Source: Voacanga thouarsii (lineage: Eukaryota > Streptophyta > Magnoliopsida > Gentianales > Apocynaceae). Taken from it: 64,000 nucleotides of DNA. Where the stretch lies: contig JANUWF010000008.1 of NCBI GenBank assembly GCA_026120185.1, positions 5,642,001 through 5,706,000 of the forward strand, read 5' to 3'. How positions within the stretch are numbered: position 1 is the stretch's first letter; every line of letters begins with the position of its first letter. This document shows positions 1 through 12,859 of this stretch, one piece after another. The notes under the pieces were generated by a model. It was not told where the DNA came from. It saw only the letters and a program-made list of their open reading frames with translations, and made no database searches. A program made the translations under genes and the position numbers.

Positions 1-2806
1 AGGAGGAGAAGAGAAGGACCGGCAGCAAGGAAGGGGAAAGGAAGAGGAAGAAAAGGAGGGAGAGTTGCAGCTTGTTTTCATCTTTGAAAAGTAAGAGATC
101 ACTCTTGAAAGCTAAGAAAATGGTACTAGAAGTTGGAGACTAGCTGCATATAAAGATTGTTGAAATTAAGTGATGAAAATATGTTGATTTTGTTGATGGT
201 TGATTTACCGGTTGGATGAGTGATGAAGTAGACATGATTTTCAGTTTATTTACTGCTTTTTGGAGTGATGATTTGCTGGAATTTGAACACAAATAATGCT
301 AAGCATGTCCTAGACTAGTTAGGAAGGATTTGGATCATGTGATGTGAGCTTAGATGGATGCGAAATCAGAAAATAGCAAGAGTAATGTAATCTGCCAAAA
401 TTTACTGGTTTGGTGAACTTGGTATAACTTGTTTGTTTGAACTAAAGAAAAGTGATGAGCATGAGAACTTGTTGGAATTCTGATGTTGGGAGGATAAATG
501 ATTTAGTGCAGGGTTTAAATATGGTAGGGTGTGTTGAAGAAACCATAGAAATTAATTAAAACAAGTTGAGCTTCTAAACTGTGGTTTGAACCATCAACTC
601 AGAACAGTAAGGTTAGCTAAAAAAACTGAACGAAGTGGAGAGAGGTTTGAATACCATATGACCTGAAGTTGATAGAGAGACGTCCTAGGAGTATTTTAGA
701 AGTGGTTTCACCTCATTTGGACTTGTATTGAAGGAGATATGCACAAAACGCTGGAAGATGACAAATCTGGAACCTAAAACCCGGAGCAGTGAACTTAACT
801 GGAAAACTGTAGAAAATGGGACGGAATTTACAGGACTTATGACCTGGAATTGATAGAGGGATATCTTAGGGATATTATGGAAGTAGCCTCACCCTATTTG
901 GACCTATATTGAATAAATTGTGTGAAAAATGGTGAAGGGTGGTAAAGCTGTAAAACCAGAAAAACCATCCAAAGCACTAAACCATTTATTTCTTTAAGAA
1001 AATTATAGAAACCTTATTTAAACCATTAGGTATTTGAATCTATTAAGTAATAATAAGGAAATGTACTAATGATGTAGGTGAATCAAGTCGAGGGAACCCC
1101 TTCTAGGGCTATACTCAAGTGCAACTTCGGCCTAATATACAAGGAGAGTCCCTATGATTTCTAAAACCTTTTTAAAGGCTAGTGTGCTTTAATTTTCCAT
1201 GAAATGACATGTTTTATACCGTTTTGGAAATGTTTAAATATGGTTACGGAATACATGAGCAAGACTTATTTCTATGCTATTTCGACTTGAATGAATTTCA
1301 TAATTGGTTTGAAAACCTTATTGGATGATTAAAACACGAATTATATGAATTTAGTCATTTTGGATTAATAATTTGAGATTTCCGGAAAATGATAAACTTT
1401 AGAATCGAGTATTTGAAAAATGATCCAGATATCCTTATTGGAATGATTTATGAAACTTTTGGAACTCGGGTATTCGGTAAATGACCGAATTATCCTTATT
1501 GGAACTATTGTGAATACATTTCAAATCGGGTAAGGGTAAAATGACCCGGATACCCTCAAAAAGTCTTTTGGAACCTGGTATGGGTAAGATGACCCGAATG
1601 TCCATGGAAAATGACGTTTGTGATTGAGTATGGGAAAAATAACCCTGTTACTCTTGGAAACACGTTTTGATATGTGAGTAAAACCTTTTATCTGGTTTCA
1701 ACATGATTTCGGAAAATGTTGTTTTGGCCCCAAAATGTTTTGATTGAAGATCTTGCGGGATCAGATAACCCTCTGGCCTGATCAGTCAGATGGGGTTTGC
1801 ATTGTTGCGTTGAGTACTCAGCAAGGGTTTTGGCCTTTGTACTAACCCTTGTTAGAGATAGATGAACCCAAATAACCCGGTCCAGTTATTGGGCTTATCA
1901 TACTCCGAACGGGGCGGCAGGACAATGGGATTAGCCGTCCCTGGCTAGCCGTTGTGAGCCCGGCAATTGTCTTGTGATTGTGATGGTGGGATGTTCATAT
2001 GATACCAAGCGGGGACACTCGGTGTATTCAATCCCTTGCCACCTCGATGGTGATTGACGTCAGGATTGGGACTCCTGGCTTATGGTGGCAAGTAAAAGAT
2101 CCTTAAGTGCACGGTGAGGTACACATGTACGCTGCTAACCCTTCAGGCATATCACGGGTGACGTGCTGTAAGGTGCAGTCCCTGGCACAAGAGACCGTGT
2201 GACCGAAGGCGAAGTTCCTCAAAATTTGCATGCGGGTCGCACTTCCAAGTGGGGAAGAATCTGCATTTATTGAATTGGGGGCCATGTGTTTGAAAATTAT
2301 TGTTTTTCAAAAGTATATGATAAATTGATCTTAAAATTGTCAATTACTGCTATTTCCCTGTCATGGAACTTATTTTAATAAAGAAATTAAATAAAGGCCC
2401 TTCTCTTCTGCGCAAAACACTGCACACATGGGACTCATTGAGTATACCACTCACACATATGTTTGTCTTTTTTTTTTTTTTTAGGGATTGAAGCTGAAGA
2501 CTAGCGACGGTACTACCCGGACTTTGCCATTTAGGGCTAGTTAGTAAATCTTTTGGCATGATCATTGTACATGGAGGTTGAAGCCATTTTGTCTTGTGTA
2601 TTTTGAAGAAACCTGATGATGTATCTATCAGAACTAGTGTATTTGTAATGAAAGAGTATGTTGTATGTATTTATTTAAGTTTTGACTTATACTCCCTTGC
2701 TTTAAGTTTATATCATTATAAAGAACCTTAGTCTGAGAGATTAGACGGGGCGACATCCCACCCGAGCTGGCCCACTATGTCAAGAAAAGGAATGTGGGGT
2801 GTTACA
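1..2806 (+). mobile_element. Tekay-type Ty3/Gypsy LTR, 3' part (left end outside window)
   Basis: This stretch is the reverse-complement counterpart of the two LTRs of element G (37074-40431 and 45790-49205). It shares the purine-rich start with GCCGG units, the conserved middle, and the last 60 bases, in which GGCGACATCCCACC leads to the end GGGGTGTTACA. The first several hundred bases of the LTR, including the TATA box, lie outside the window. The boundary at 2806 is exact: the next base opens Athila/Tat-type 3' sequence. It may be the 3' LTR of a full plus-strand element or a solo LTR; the window edge hides which. Reading frames inside it, such as those near 2103-2565, are chance frames. 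Confidence 0.85.
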
Positions 2807-3007
2807 GTTTTACTAAGTCATTTATCACTTACATAAGTTTTGTATTTGTTGTGAAAGATGTAGTATCATGTGTTTTATGTTCTTGAATGAAGAAAGCATT
2901 AAAAATATGATTTTGAAATTGATTGAGTGATTTGTCAAACCTTGCATTTTCCTACTTGTTCTTAATACTTTGCTTGAGGACAAGCAAAGAGCTAAGTGTG
3001 GGGGAAT
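2807..3007 (+). mobile_element. 3' untranslated end and polypurine tract of an Athila/Tat-like element
   Basis: The sequence TTGCTTGAGGACAAGCAAAG followed by AAGTGTGGGGGAAT is the classic end of the internal region of plant Athila and Tat/Ogre Ty3 elements. The purine tract that primes plus-strand DNA synthesis is at about 2996-3007, directly before the LTR start at 3008. The upstream part of this element is not visible because the LTR ending at 2806 is inserted in it. Assignment to Athila rather than Tat is uncertain; both share this border. Confidence 0.8.
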
Positions 3008-3185
3008 TGAAAGGGGCTAAATTAGTCATCTTTTTCCTAATTATTTGAGGTTCTTTCATAATACATTTTGTTTAATAACTAGTCACATTCTTTCATATTT
3101 AAGATTTTACCCTTGGAAAGATATTTTATTCTTTATTTCAGATTTTTAGGGTAAAACGAAATAAAAATGTCGCAAAACAGAGGAG

Positions 3186-3450
3186 AGGCGGTGCTGGCTA
3201 GGACCTTAGAACCGGCATCAGCCATGCATTGTTGAAACAAACTTCGAAGTGACTGAAAAATTACTGAAACAATGCAAAACAGAACCAAGGCGGTGACAGC
3301 TGTGAAACTGGAACCGGCGCCGGCTACATTCTGAACACATTGTGCAAAATTCGAAACAAAATCGACGAATGAGTAGAGTAGCAGGACACAACCGGCGCTG
3401 GCTCCAAGAGTCAAGGCGGTGTCGGCTGTGCCCTGAAGCTAAGGCGGTGT
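3186..3450 (+). promoter_or_regulatory. GC-rich quasi-palindromic block in LTR upstream of TATA box
   Basis: Several GC-rich units of the type GGCGGTGCTGGCT, AACCGGCGCCGGCT and AACCGGCGCTGGCT occur here, in both orientations and about 100 bases apart, in an otherwise AT-rich LTR. They end about 100 bases before the TATA box at 3555, as an enhancer or upstream promoter element would. Similar blocks occur at the same relative place in the LTRs of elements 2 and 3 and of family C. The regulatory role is inferred. Confidence 0.45.
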
Positions 3451-3553
3451 GTGATTTTTATATGCGGTTTTTGGTAATCTGAGGAATTTTAGTATCTTCC
3501 AACTTCTACTCGGTCAAGAACTTTGTACCTACGAGTTTAGGCACTTCTTAAGC

Positions 3554-3563
3554 CTATAAATAG
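3554..3563 (+). promoter_or_regulatory. Putative LTR TATA box
   Basis: CTATAAATAG lies in a good plant TATA context (AAGCCTATAAATAGATG) inside the LTR. The family-C copies have CTATAAAAAT at the matching place (36131). It would start transcription roughly 30 bases downstream. Confidence 0.6.
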
Positions 3564-4543
3564 ATGAAAAACACAAGGGAAAAAGGGAGAATTCATTGAT
3601 CATCACAGAAAATTACTCAATCCAAGAAGGAATTTTTCAAGTTCGGGGAGGGTTTTGTAAGAAGGTCTTCAAAGGAAGAAGAAGGAGGCTTGTCTATGAG
3701 TGATTTCTTTTACTTTGTTTTCTTTTCTTAACAATGATATGTTAATTGTTTTATTGTAATTCAACGTTGTTTAGATATTCATGATATTTAGAGTTGTTTG
3801 ATTTTTTGATTAATTGGTTATTATTCTTGGTATTCAATTACTTGTGCTTATTACGAGATTAGTTGGTTGGTTCTATCCATTGACTTACTGGACCAAAGGG
3901 GGTTGATGGTAGTTTCAATTTATTAATTTCATATTCTATTGGCTGTTGACTTGCTGGACCAAAGGGGATTGATTGCTTAGAACTAGTAATTGAAGGTTAA
4001 TTGATGTCTTCCAAGACCAAGGGTTCATTGATTAATTTTATGCTTTGAATTTTCCGAGTCCAAAGGAATTTAATTAAGGATTGTGTTTAATGCATCTTTT
4101 GGATGAATTAGTTGAGATGGACCAAGTGATTCTAATTTATCTAGAAAATAGTGATTTCATGGATTAACCATTGAAGTGAGTCTACTTTAATCCTTCATGA
4201 TGCTAAGGGAATAATTAGTTATGATAAAGGTTGGGTACTTTAAGATCATGTTTGTCTAAATAATGGTTGGAATTATATACTTCTCCATCCTTGACATGTA
4301 CATATTTTTATTTTATTTTCCTTTTTATTTGTTTTTCAATTTATTGAGTCGGTTAAACAATGAAAGAAAGGTAATTAATGTCTACTTGTTCCTTGAGGAT
4401 TGACACTCGTTTGAACCATATGCTCGGTTAATGATGAGTACGCTTGCTCATATGTGTGATTTGGGCTGAACGTTTTAATTTAAACTTGATTGGGAATGTG
4501 CTTCGTTGTTGTTTGATTTTTATACCCAAGTCCAAACACATCA

Positions 4544-5912
4544 CAGATATATATGAAATATTAGCTGCCTTGATCTTTCACTTTAAATAAATCCTTTATG
4601 TAAAACCATATAATAATTCATAGTCACAATATGTTCCATCACATGGTATAATCATAATCATTCAAATCAGCTAGATCAAATATCTAAATTGGCATTCTCA
4701 TATTCAACTGTCTCATCATTGCATAAATTTCCCTAAAATAATAATCATAGATCTCATACTGTCCTAAACATTCACATGATCAAATCTATATAAATCAATC
4801 TATTCATAAATATATCCTAAAGTAATCATATGACCATGTTAGAGCATAAATCAATTTCAGTTTCAACGTCATACTCATAACTCAACAACTCCATCTTCAA
4901 CTCATAAAGATTAAGCTGCTAAACAATGTACATCCTCAATATCACATATTCAATATTATATGCTCGGAAAAAATATAGGTCACATCACTCAACTTATCAC
5001 ATTCTCTAGATAAATTGAGCCAACTAAGTCATTTGATAGTCTTAGGACTTACCTGTTGGAAGAGTAGACCTATTGAGAATAAAATGACCCATTTGATGGC
5101 CAAATCAAAACCACTTGAGAAAGAAAGAAGTTATCTCACCTAGGTCTTCTAGTGACTGTGAGTTTGCAAGGTAAAAGGTAAATTAGTCCCTTGGTTTCGT
5201 TTGTCAAAGAAGATGCAGAAGAAAGGAGGAAAAATAAGAGATTTACCTTATGATGGCCTTATTTGATCCAAATGAATGATAAAAGTATAGTGTGTGGTTG
5301 TGGCTGCTTGTAGTCAAGAAAGAGCTCTATATTTATGTTAATGAATGGTGCGTAGTGTATAGATATTTTGGCCTTGAGAGAAGTAGAAGAGAAGAGTGAT
5401 TTGATAAAAGATGAGAGAAAAAAATAGAGAGAGTTTATAGTGTGTGAGAGTTTCGGTCTCAAGAGATAAAATGGTAGAATAATTGAGTAAGATTTTCCAG
5501 CAATATCTGAGTATTTGAATTGAGCTAAGATAGCTTATTAGGTGGTGGATATAGGACCTTCTACACGCTGGAATTTCTGTTCTAAAACTAAGATAAACCT
5601 TTAGAGAAAATTAGATGATAATTTAAGAGATAAGCTGTATTTTTTTTCAAAATTTCGAAATCCAGGAGTTTTTAAAACTTAAGGGCGGCTGGAATTCTAA
5701 TAGCCAATCAAAATTCAGGTGTCACTTGAAATGCATTTTAAATACATAGATAAAGACAAGGTAGATGGATAGTTGTCAACTAATAGATAATGGGAAATTA
5801 ATTTGATCTAAAATATAAAATCATAAAAGAAATTCCTATTTTTATCAAATACTCCTCAATATTATCACTCTTCTATATTTTAGGAGATAAACTCCAAAGT
5901 GGCAGCTGATCA
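4544..5912 (-). mobile_element. Family-D LTR fragment, cut on both sides
   Basis: This segment aligns collinearly with 52363-54322 of the complete D LTR: shared landmarks include AAATATTAGCT at the left, GCTAGATC, the AAGAAAGAGCTCT segment and GGGCGGCTGGAATTC near the right end. The matching second copy is several hundred bases longer in the middle, so this copy has an internal deletion after about 5460. Its left part was displaced by the Athila-like LTR ending at 4543, and its right part by element E, which starts at 5913. No open frame in it is credible. Confidence 0.75.
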
Positions 5913-5956
5913 TGTAACACCCTACTACCTAGTACCCCAAAATGGGAGAGGATATA

Positions 5957-7682
5957 TGTTGGGTATCTCAGGCTCGTATCCTATACGGCGCAACGGAAGA
6001 ATAAAATGAGATACTATCCCAGGACCCGCATATGTGTGGAAAATAAGACATAAAGATAACAAAGGTAACATCTTTTACCTTTCTTTGATCGTTCGAAGAA
6101 CAAAAATTTCTTCTTCAAGTCGAAGCGCGATCCAGCAATCCTTTTGATCAAACTCCACAAGAGTTGAATGTCTAACCACTATAATCACAATGTATAATTA
6201 TCTCTAACAGTAATCCACATAGAGGAATACTCAAGCTCCAAAATTTCTTGTGCTAACAGAAAAAGATGGCGGCTAGGGTTTCTCAAGAACAATCGTGAGA
6301 GAGAGAGAGAGAAGAGAGAGAAATCATGTGCCTTAGGGTTTGGAGTTATTTTCGTGTTTTACACCTTAGCTAGGGTTTTATGTGTTTCATCATCACATTA
6401 CACAAAAATCATGCTCTAAATAGACTCCAATCTCAGAATTCTAAAGCAGTTAGAATTCCCTAATTGTAATTGGAAACATCAAGTTCTCACAATTACAATT
6501 TGGACCATTAATTATAACTAATTATAATTTGGCCAGAACAACTTCTCTTTCTCGTAATTAACCTCACTATGTTATCAAATAACATCTTGAGTATATAATC
6601 CTCTATTGTGTGTGACCTATTAGGTTTCCTAGCCAATTGGTAGCGAATATGAAATTAATCCAAATGTTTTTGAGATTAATAATCCATAATTAATTAGAAT
6701 TAATCCTACTAATTCTATTCAGGATTAATTTATTAATTCATCAATTAATAAACTCATATTCCTAGATCATGAGTGGTATCTAACAACATATCATGACCAC
6801 CCAAGAGTCTAAGAAATCAAGTGGCTTGACATGAATTCTTCAATAACAAACAACAGTGCAATTAACTCCTTTCACCATACAATATCTCATTCGGTTTAGA
6901 GTACGGAATTAGTGCCAACTCCCTCCAGAATTAATTCGGGCCTGAATATTATAGTACTTATACCAGGAACCCACTACTTTAGATGTGTATCAATTGAAAC
7001 TATTTCCAATACACAATCGTCTTGGCCAAGGACTTCTCGAGTAGTAATTCCTACAAGTGGCCGTGAGATATTCGCCCCTACTATTAGGAGTGGTGAATCA
7101 TTTATTTACCATCTCAATTGTTTTCTTTTACCTCACAATGTACCCAATATCCATCCCATAGGTGGCCCTCAATCGAGCTCCAGAGATTGGAATCAAAGTA
7201 CAATGCTCAGCAAACAAAGTACCTTGGAGATCTAAGGATACTTGCACGTTTGCTGTATTGAGATTATATCACTGGCACTAAATAATTATCCATGTGATTA
7301 TCTCATAGCTGGGTCATCCAATGAACTTGTTCCATTAATAAGCATCCATGTGTTAACTTTGAGTATCTCAATACTCACGAATATGAGAACCACCGTCTAA
7401 TCAAATCAGGAAGTCTAACACATGCTAGTCTTAACGCAGTAATGATGTTCTGTCTCATTAATACTAGACTAGGGACTATTTAAGTACTAATACTATACAG
7501 TGTAGTAAGAATTTTATATCATGAATTCCTTAACACAGTATTGTATTAGGGACTTTATCGAATAGTTATATTACTTAAAAATAAACAAAAGAAACTGTAA
7601 GATAAATAATACCTTTCATTAAAATAAAATGTGTCATATACAATGTACAAGTGATTGCCTCTAGGGCACATCGCTAATAACA
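5957..7682 (-). mobile_element. Ty1/Copia-type solo LTR nested in the E LTR
   Basis: The insert interrupts the E LTR between GAGAGGAT and CACCCCGTC, a join that is intact in the other E LTR (GAGGATGTCACCCCG at about 15981). On the plus strand it starts TGTTGGGTATC and ends CTCTAGGGCACATCGCTAATAACA. Read on the minus strand it begins TGTTATTAGC followed by TGCCCTAGAGGCAA, which is the well-known start of Angela-like plant Copia LTRs. There is no coding interior, so it is a solo LTR. The target duplication is not clear: I see ATATA before it and no perfect match after it. Confidence 0.65.
6296..6322. repeat. GA-rich simple repeat in the Copia-type LTR
   Basis: A run of GA dinucleotides broken by one AAG unit, inside the nested solo LTR. 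Confidence 0.8.
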
Positions 7683-9284
7683 TCACCCCGTCCAAAGTAC
7701 AAAATGTCTTTATAACGAGGTAAATAAATAACTCATCTAAAATAATACCTCAAAGAAAACTTATCCATAATATAGCTCAAGTAAAGCTCAACTAGAGTCT
7801 CCAAAACAAAGAACAATAAAGTATTGTCTCTAAGCAAAAATAATTAAAATGTCAAGTACTAGATCTTGAACTCTAGCCCCGACCTTGTCAGTAGTGCTCA
7901 TGACCTGAAAACATGCACAAAAATTGTGAGAAATAAATTTCCCAGCAAGTTTTCTGTGTGTGGGAGTGTACATTTGAAACAATTTTGTGATATGCAAATT
8001 TTAAATATGAAAAGCACAATTGCAATCAAAATCAACACTTTTAAACACAAGAGTGGCATTTTCAATTTGCATTCTCAGTAAATAACCTTATTTCAAGGAA
8101 ACCAACCACTCAACAATAGCGTGGACTATGAAACCTTATATCATAGCACTGAGTCATGAAATTCTGCATCATGACCCTGTACTATGAAACCCTGCATCAC
8201 AGTATGGTGGGTGATCAGTCCACGAGTGGGGATACTCCTCCATCTCCCAAACCCTCTAACTTACCAGTTGTCTATTTCGGAGAAAGACAGTCCCACTTGG
8301 AACTGGTCGCTAGCTCGAACCAGTCTGACTTCCTAACACTGTCACCTAATTAGAAACAAGTTTGTCTCCTGGAGGTGCCCACCTACCAAAAAACTAGCTC
8401 ACTCCTTCTTAGCCTAGTGTTAGTAGCCTACCCTTATTAAGTACTCAATGATTTTGCAATAAGAAAACTCATTAGCATCAAATAGTAGCCAAAAAGAAAA
8501 TATCTAGCATGACTTGGTAAACCTTGTTCAAATAATTAGTGTGAAAAAACCAATTAAGTCGTTTTGAAAATTCTTTTGTTTAAGAAATCAGTACATGAGT
8601 GGAAATAAAGTAAGAAGTCAAAGCATGCAGAACATTTTATCACAATAAACCATGTTTCTTTTGCTAACACATAAAATTTGACAACTTACAATTGCATTGT
8701 TTCACAAACAGTTTTAATGCAAGAACTTACCTGAAATGTTTGTCTCACAAATACTAGATTTTTTCAATGACCTGACCAATAGGTCTTAGGCCCATCTAGA
8801 GAAAATACAAAGGTCATGTCACAAACTTCCCAATGACCCTTATATTACCATAGTTTCCAAAATTAGCTCAACTTCTAACATTAAGTCATCACATAATACA
8901 TACTAACTATCAACTCTATTTCAAACATAACAGGCTAAATATGAAATATTACATACTAACAATTTAATGTATACTATGACAATTACTAAATCAATGATAA
9001 GCTCACATATAGATAAGTAGATAAACGACTAAGTAACTATATGGTTATATAAATAAATAATTATTTAATTAAAATAAAGGTTGCTCGTGAAAGTAAATAG
9101 ACAATTAAATAAATTGGCTATTTGATGTGTAAAAATATTAAGTAATTAAAGAACCAAGTAAATAAATAATTATTTAATTACTTGCTTAGCTAAAGTACTG
9201 TTTATTTGTAACAATACAAAAATAAATTATTAAGGAGATATATTAATTAATGAGTTGGTAATTTGATAAGTATTAAATAGTAGT

Positions 9285-9400
9285 GTTAATAATAATTATG
9301 GAAATATTAATAAAATTAGTGATGATAATATTGTTAACTTTTAATAATAATAATAATAGCGTTAATAATATTGATAAGAGTAATAATAAAATAATAGTAC
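9285..9400. repeat. AAT-rich degenerate microsatellite in E LTR
   Basis: Repeated TAATAA and AATATT units make up this stretch within the E LTR. The short overlapping frames on both strands here are low-complexity (N/I/L-rich) and not genes. Confidence 0.7.
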
Positions 9401-10686
9401 TATTAGTATTGATGACACTAAATCCACTATTACATCCTAACATTGACATACACAATTATTTCAAATAAAGAACACATATAAATTAACAATAGGAAGTTTC
9501 CTTAAAATTTCATAAGTTGAATACAATTTCCAGCTCAAGTGACACTTTTTAATATTAGCATAATACATGTGAAAATACTTCGGATTGACATTAATTTTTA
9601 TAGAGACATACCCCAACGCATATAGAACAGAATAAAAGTGGCCTTGCACAAAAATTAGGCCTTAATTACGCTTAGAAATTTATTTTTCGCTACTGTAGTG
9701 TTCTGTCCAGAACAAACTAACGTTCAAGAAAAATTCATAACTTTCAATTATGATATCAGAAATAAATAATTGTTTTATCTATTTTAACCTCATCCATATT
9801 CGAAATTTATCACTCTGAAATAATTGCTTCAATTAGACTATATAGTAAACCGATAAACTCTAATTTTTCCTTCCCCTATTTTCAAAAAATTTACTGAGGT
9901 TAATCCCAGGGTTTTTCTTGCATGATCTTAAACATAAATAAAATCCTAAACATGTATAGTAAACAATATCAAAATCCCTTACAATAATAAATTACTTTGC
10001 TATTTTATTTCGAACCAAAACAAGCAACTATCAATGATTTACAAAAATTCCAGCAAGTATGTAATTTGTTTATTGGTCTTATTATTCAAGAAAACACATC
10101 CCTAGGGTACTCTAGATGAGGCGACACAACCCTTAGCATATAGATATCAAGATCTTTCAATAACACATCAAGAAGCCATCTTTTCATAGGAAACATTCTA
10201 GTTTTTTATGAAAACAACAATTTAAGAGGAAAGGTATTTTCTTTTTGTATAAACTCTTTTGAAAGAACATTTATTTTTCCAAGAAATATGATTCTAAAAC
10301 AAAATTCTTTGATATTTCTAGTTTCTAGAAAAAAAAAAAAAATCACTTTAGCAACTTACCATAAGAACCCCAATTTTCCCAAAAAACGTTGGCCGTAGGG
10401 TTTAAAATGATAAGAAAGGCTTTTGATATTACTTCTTGCTATGACAACCTTGATCACTCTTAGGGAAGAAAGAGGATATTTTCTAGCCTCTGAATCCACC
10501 TAAATCTTCAAGCTTTCAATCCAAGGATGATGCTCCAATGGTGTAGCTACGTGCAGAATTTTCCGTAAGCAATGAGATAATTAGTTCTTGAGAGCAAGGT
10601 GAGGAAGAATCTTGTGTGCTATGGGGGAGAAGAGAGTGTGATGGCTATAGGAGAGTTTAGGGCTTCAAAAATCTGATTTAGCAGGC

Positions 10687-10694
10687 TTTTATAG
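10687..10694 (-). promoter_or_regulatory. Putative TATA box of the E LTR (minus strand)
   Basis: On the minus strand the sequence reads CATCTATAAAAGCCTGC, a strong plant TATA context about 900 bases inside the LTR from its minus-strand start at 11588. The matching region of the 5' LTR on the right is missing because that LTR is cut at 16529. Confidence 0.45.
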
Positions 10695-11217
10695 ATGAAT
10701 TATGTTAGGTTTAGGACGTTAGAAGAAAAAGGAGCAAATTTACAGGTAAATCCAATTTACTTTGGGTTTTATTCAATAAAAGTTTATTTTAAACATTTAA
10801 TCACAATCCTAATGGGTTTTGAACTCAAGGTGGCCGACCATATTGAGAAGGAGTGGTGACACAATGGAGAAGGAAAAGGAAAGAATTTTCTCCAAGCTTT
10901 TCCTATGCATTAATGGTTTTGAAAATTAATAAATCCTCCAAGATATTTTCCTAATGGTACAAGAATTAGGTTTCTCCTCTTCCCCTCTCCCTAATGGCGG
11001 CAAAAGAAGGCTAGGTTTCTTCTTTAAAATATTTACTTAGCTAGAATAAATATTTAAAATATGAAAATTCAAAATTTCCTCCTAAAATATTAAAAATAAA
11101 AATAAGAGAGAAGTCTTGCTCGACTAAAATTTAAGTATTTTCTAAATTAATGCATACACAAATAAATAAAATAAACATATAATGAATATTTAATAAATAT
11201 ATTACAAATATACCAAT

Positions 11218-11240
11218 ATAATATATATATATATATATAA
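11218..11240. repeat. AT dinucleotide microsatellite
   Basis: Run of AT dinucleotides in the E LTR. Confidence 0.85.
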
Positions 11241-11326
11241 GCAAATAATAAATAGTTACTTATATTATTTATTATTATTTTTAATTAATAGCTACTCAAT
11301 AATTAAATACACAAATTTAGAGTTAG

Positions 11327-11327
<1 letters not shown>

Positions 11328-11361
<34 letters not shown>
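11328..11361. repeat. AT dinucleotide microsatellite
   Basis: Second, longer AT run in the E LTR, about 90 bases from the first. Confidence 0.85.
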
Positions 11362-11367
<6 letters not shown>

Positions 11368-11588
11368 CTATTTCTTTCCCCAATTAATAGTGTTATGCAA
11401 AAACATTCTATCCATCATTAATTCAAGTAGTGATTTCTCAATCATCACCAAAACATAACAATCCTTCCACAATCATATGCAAACAAATTCGTTCATGCTA
11501 TACGAAATATGTTTATATGAAAAAATGCTCATACCATATGGTCTATATATTTCCCCATTTCTAGGGGTATTTAGGGTGGAGCGTCACA

Positions 11589-11602
11589 TTCTCCCCATCT
11601 TA
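11589..11602 (-). other. Polypurine tract of element E
   Basis: TTCTCCCCATCTTAAG on the plus strand reads as a purine tract ending GGGGAGAA on the minus strand, directly against the LTR. The next bases, AAAATTTTGCCCCGAAATT, match the common 3' border of Tekay chromoviruses, in which a run like AATTTCGGGGCAAAATTTT precedes the tract. Confidence 0.75.
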
Positions 11603-12859
11603 AGAAAATTTTGCCCCGAAATTCCTATTATGTCATATGTCAAAGTATTTTTGGATATTTTTGCCTCACTTATTCCTCGGTTTCTGAAGTAGCATCTCAT
11701 GTATCATGATGATCCCACAAAACCTTCACTATAGGAATCTACTTATTTTGCAACATCTTAATACTTCTGTCCAAAATCTATACTAGCTTCTTGACATAAC
11801 TTAGATTGGGTTGCAGAATTATTGGTTCTTTGTTAGCACATGATCTAGATCAAGTTTATACTTTTACAACTAAGGTACGTGGAGCATGTCATGTGTCCCA
11901 ATTAAATCATCTGCTAGAATAAAACACAAACCTCACTAAGGGATGCCATAATCCCAAAACACAAGCCTTGATAGGGATAAAACTATACCGATTCAAAGTA
12001 CGAAGATAATTGAACCAGCAGATAATTATCTCTATTTCTTGTAATCAACGCCTTGTGATAGTTGTTTTGCATTGTTTTCTTCAGTGATTTGAGTAACTAG
12101 TAACTTTGCAGTAATATAAATTATCTTGATGAGATGGTTTGCTATTGTCTAGACTTTTATTCCTTTGATTTCTGCTAATCGGCATATAAGTAATAACATC
12201 CTTCGTAATATATTCCTACTTCTATTGGGCTATAGATAAGGGTTGGAGTATTCCAGTGAGTCTTTTATGCTCAGCTCTCACTTTCCTATAAGTCAAGTCG
12301 ATATATAGTATGCAATTTTTCATTCTTTACTCTTGGCCAACAATTCATCTTCTTCTCGTTAGTTGTATATTTTTGTTTCTTCTGGAACCATAGTGCAATG
12401 GCTTTTCATGTGCTCCCTTCAAAATGTTTCTTCTTCTAATCTTCTTTATCATATACATTCAATTGATCTCGAGAATGCATTAGCTTATTGTCATCTACTT
12501 TGAAGTCTTGATTTCTTCATTTCATTTCCTTCGCATTGAAGGCTTGAAATTCTGGATTATTCAGTTGAGCATTAATGATTCCTTGTTTTAGCTCAGTGCG
12601 ATGCTCACATTCTTCTAATGAATCTCTGCCACTTCAAATACAAATCTCGTTAAGTAAAATCAAGCTTTAGGTTTTTATGAATCGCAATATCTCATATGTC
12701 TTCTTTTTTTCAATGTAGATACGAATGTTACCAGCTTCAAATGATAAGCGAAATAGTTGATGTCGTGTAACTAAAGTTTTTCTATGAGACATAAGCTATA
12801 GTCCCAATCTCCCACACATGCCATTTCTAATGGCGAATTCATGAGTTTGAAGGGAATAA

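Larger units (their letters stand above)
3008..4543 (+). mobile_element. Athila/Tat-like LTR (family C relative)
   Basis: The LTR begins TGAAAGGGGC right after the polypurine tract and ends near ACACATCA at 4543. It is homologous to family-C LTRs at 28928-29809 and 35876-37073: shared blocks include GAGGCTTGTCTATGAGTG, the GGTTAAACAATGAA segment and the ATGATGAGTACGCTTGCTC segment near the end. It contains GC-rich quasi-palindromic units at 3186-3450 and a TATA box at 3555. What follows at 4544 is family-D LTR sequence, so this LTR marks the right edge of an element inserted into D. The copy is diverged from family C. Confidence 0.75.
5913..11588 (-). mobile_element. Element E, left (3') LTR, carrying a nested Copia-type solo LTR
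   Basis: The LTR opens TGTAACACCC at 5913 and closes GGAGCGTCACA at 11588, followed at once by a polypurine tract on the minus strand. After removing the nested insert 5957-7682 the LTR is about 3.95 kb. The segment from 7683 onward matches the right LTR from about 15983: CACCCCGTC, a TCATGACC/TCACAACC segment, and the CATGAAACC/ACTATGAAACC repeats near 8120-8200 and 16430-16490. It contains AT-rich stretches, AT dinucleotide runs at 11220 and 11329, and a TATA box for minus-strand transcription at about 10687. It belongs with Tekay-like LTRs by its ends and length. Confidence 0.8.

Noticed and set aside
5952..7687. Perfect target duplication for the Copia-type solo LTR
   Set aside because: I could not match the five bases before 5957 (ATATA) with those after 7682 (TCACC); the insertion is supported only by comparison with the other E LTR.
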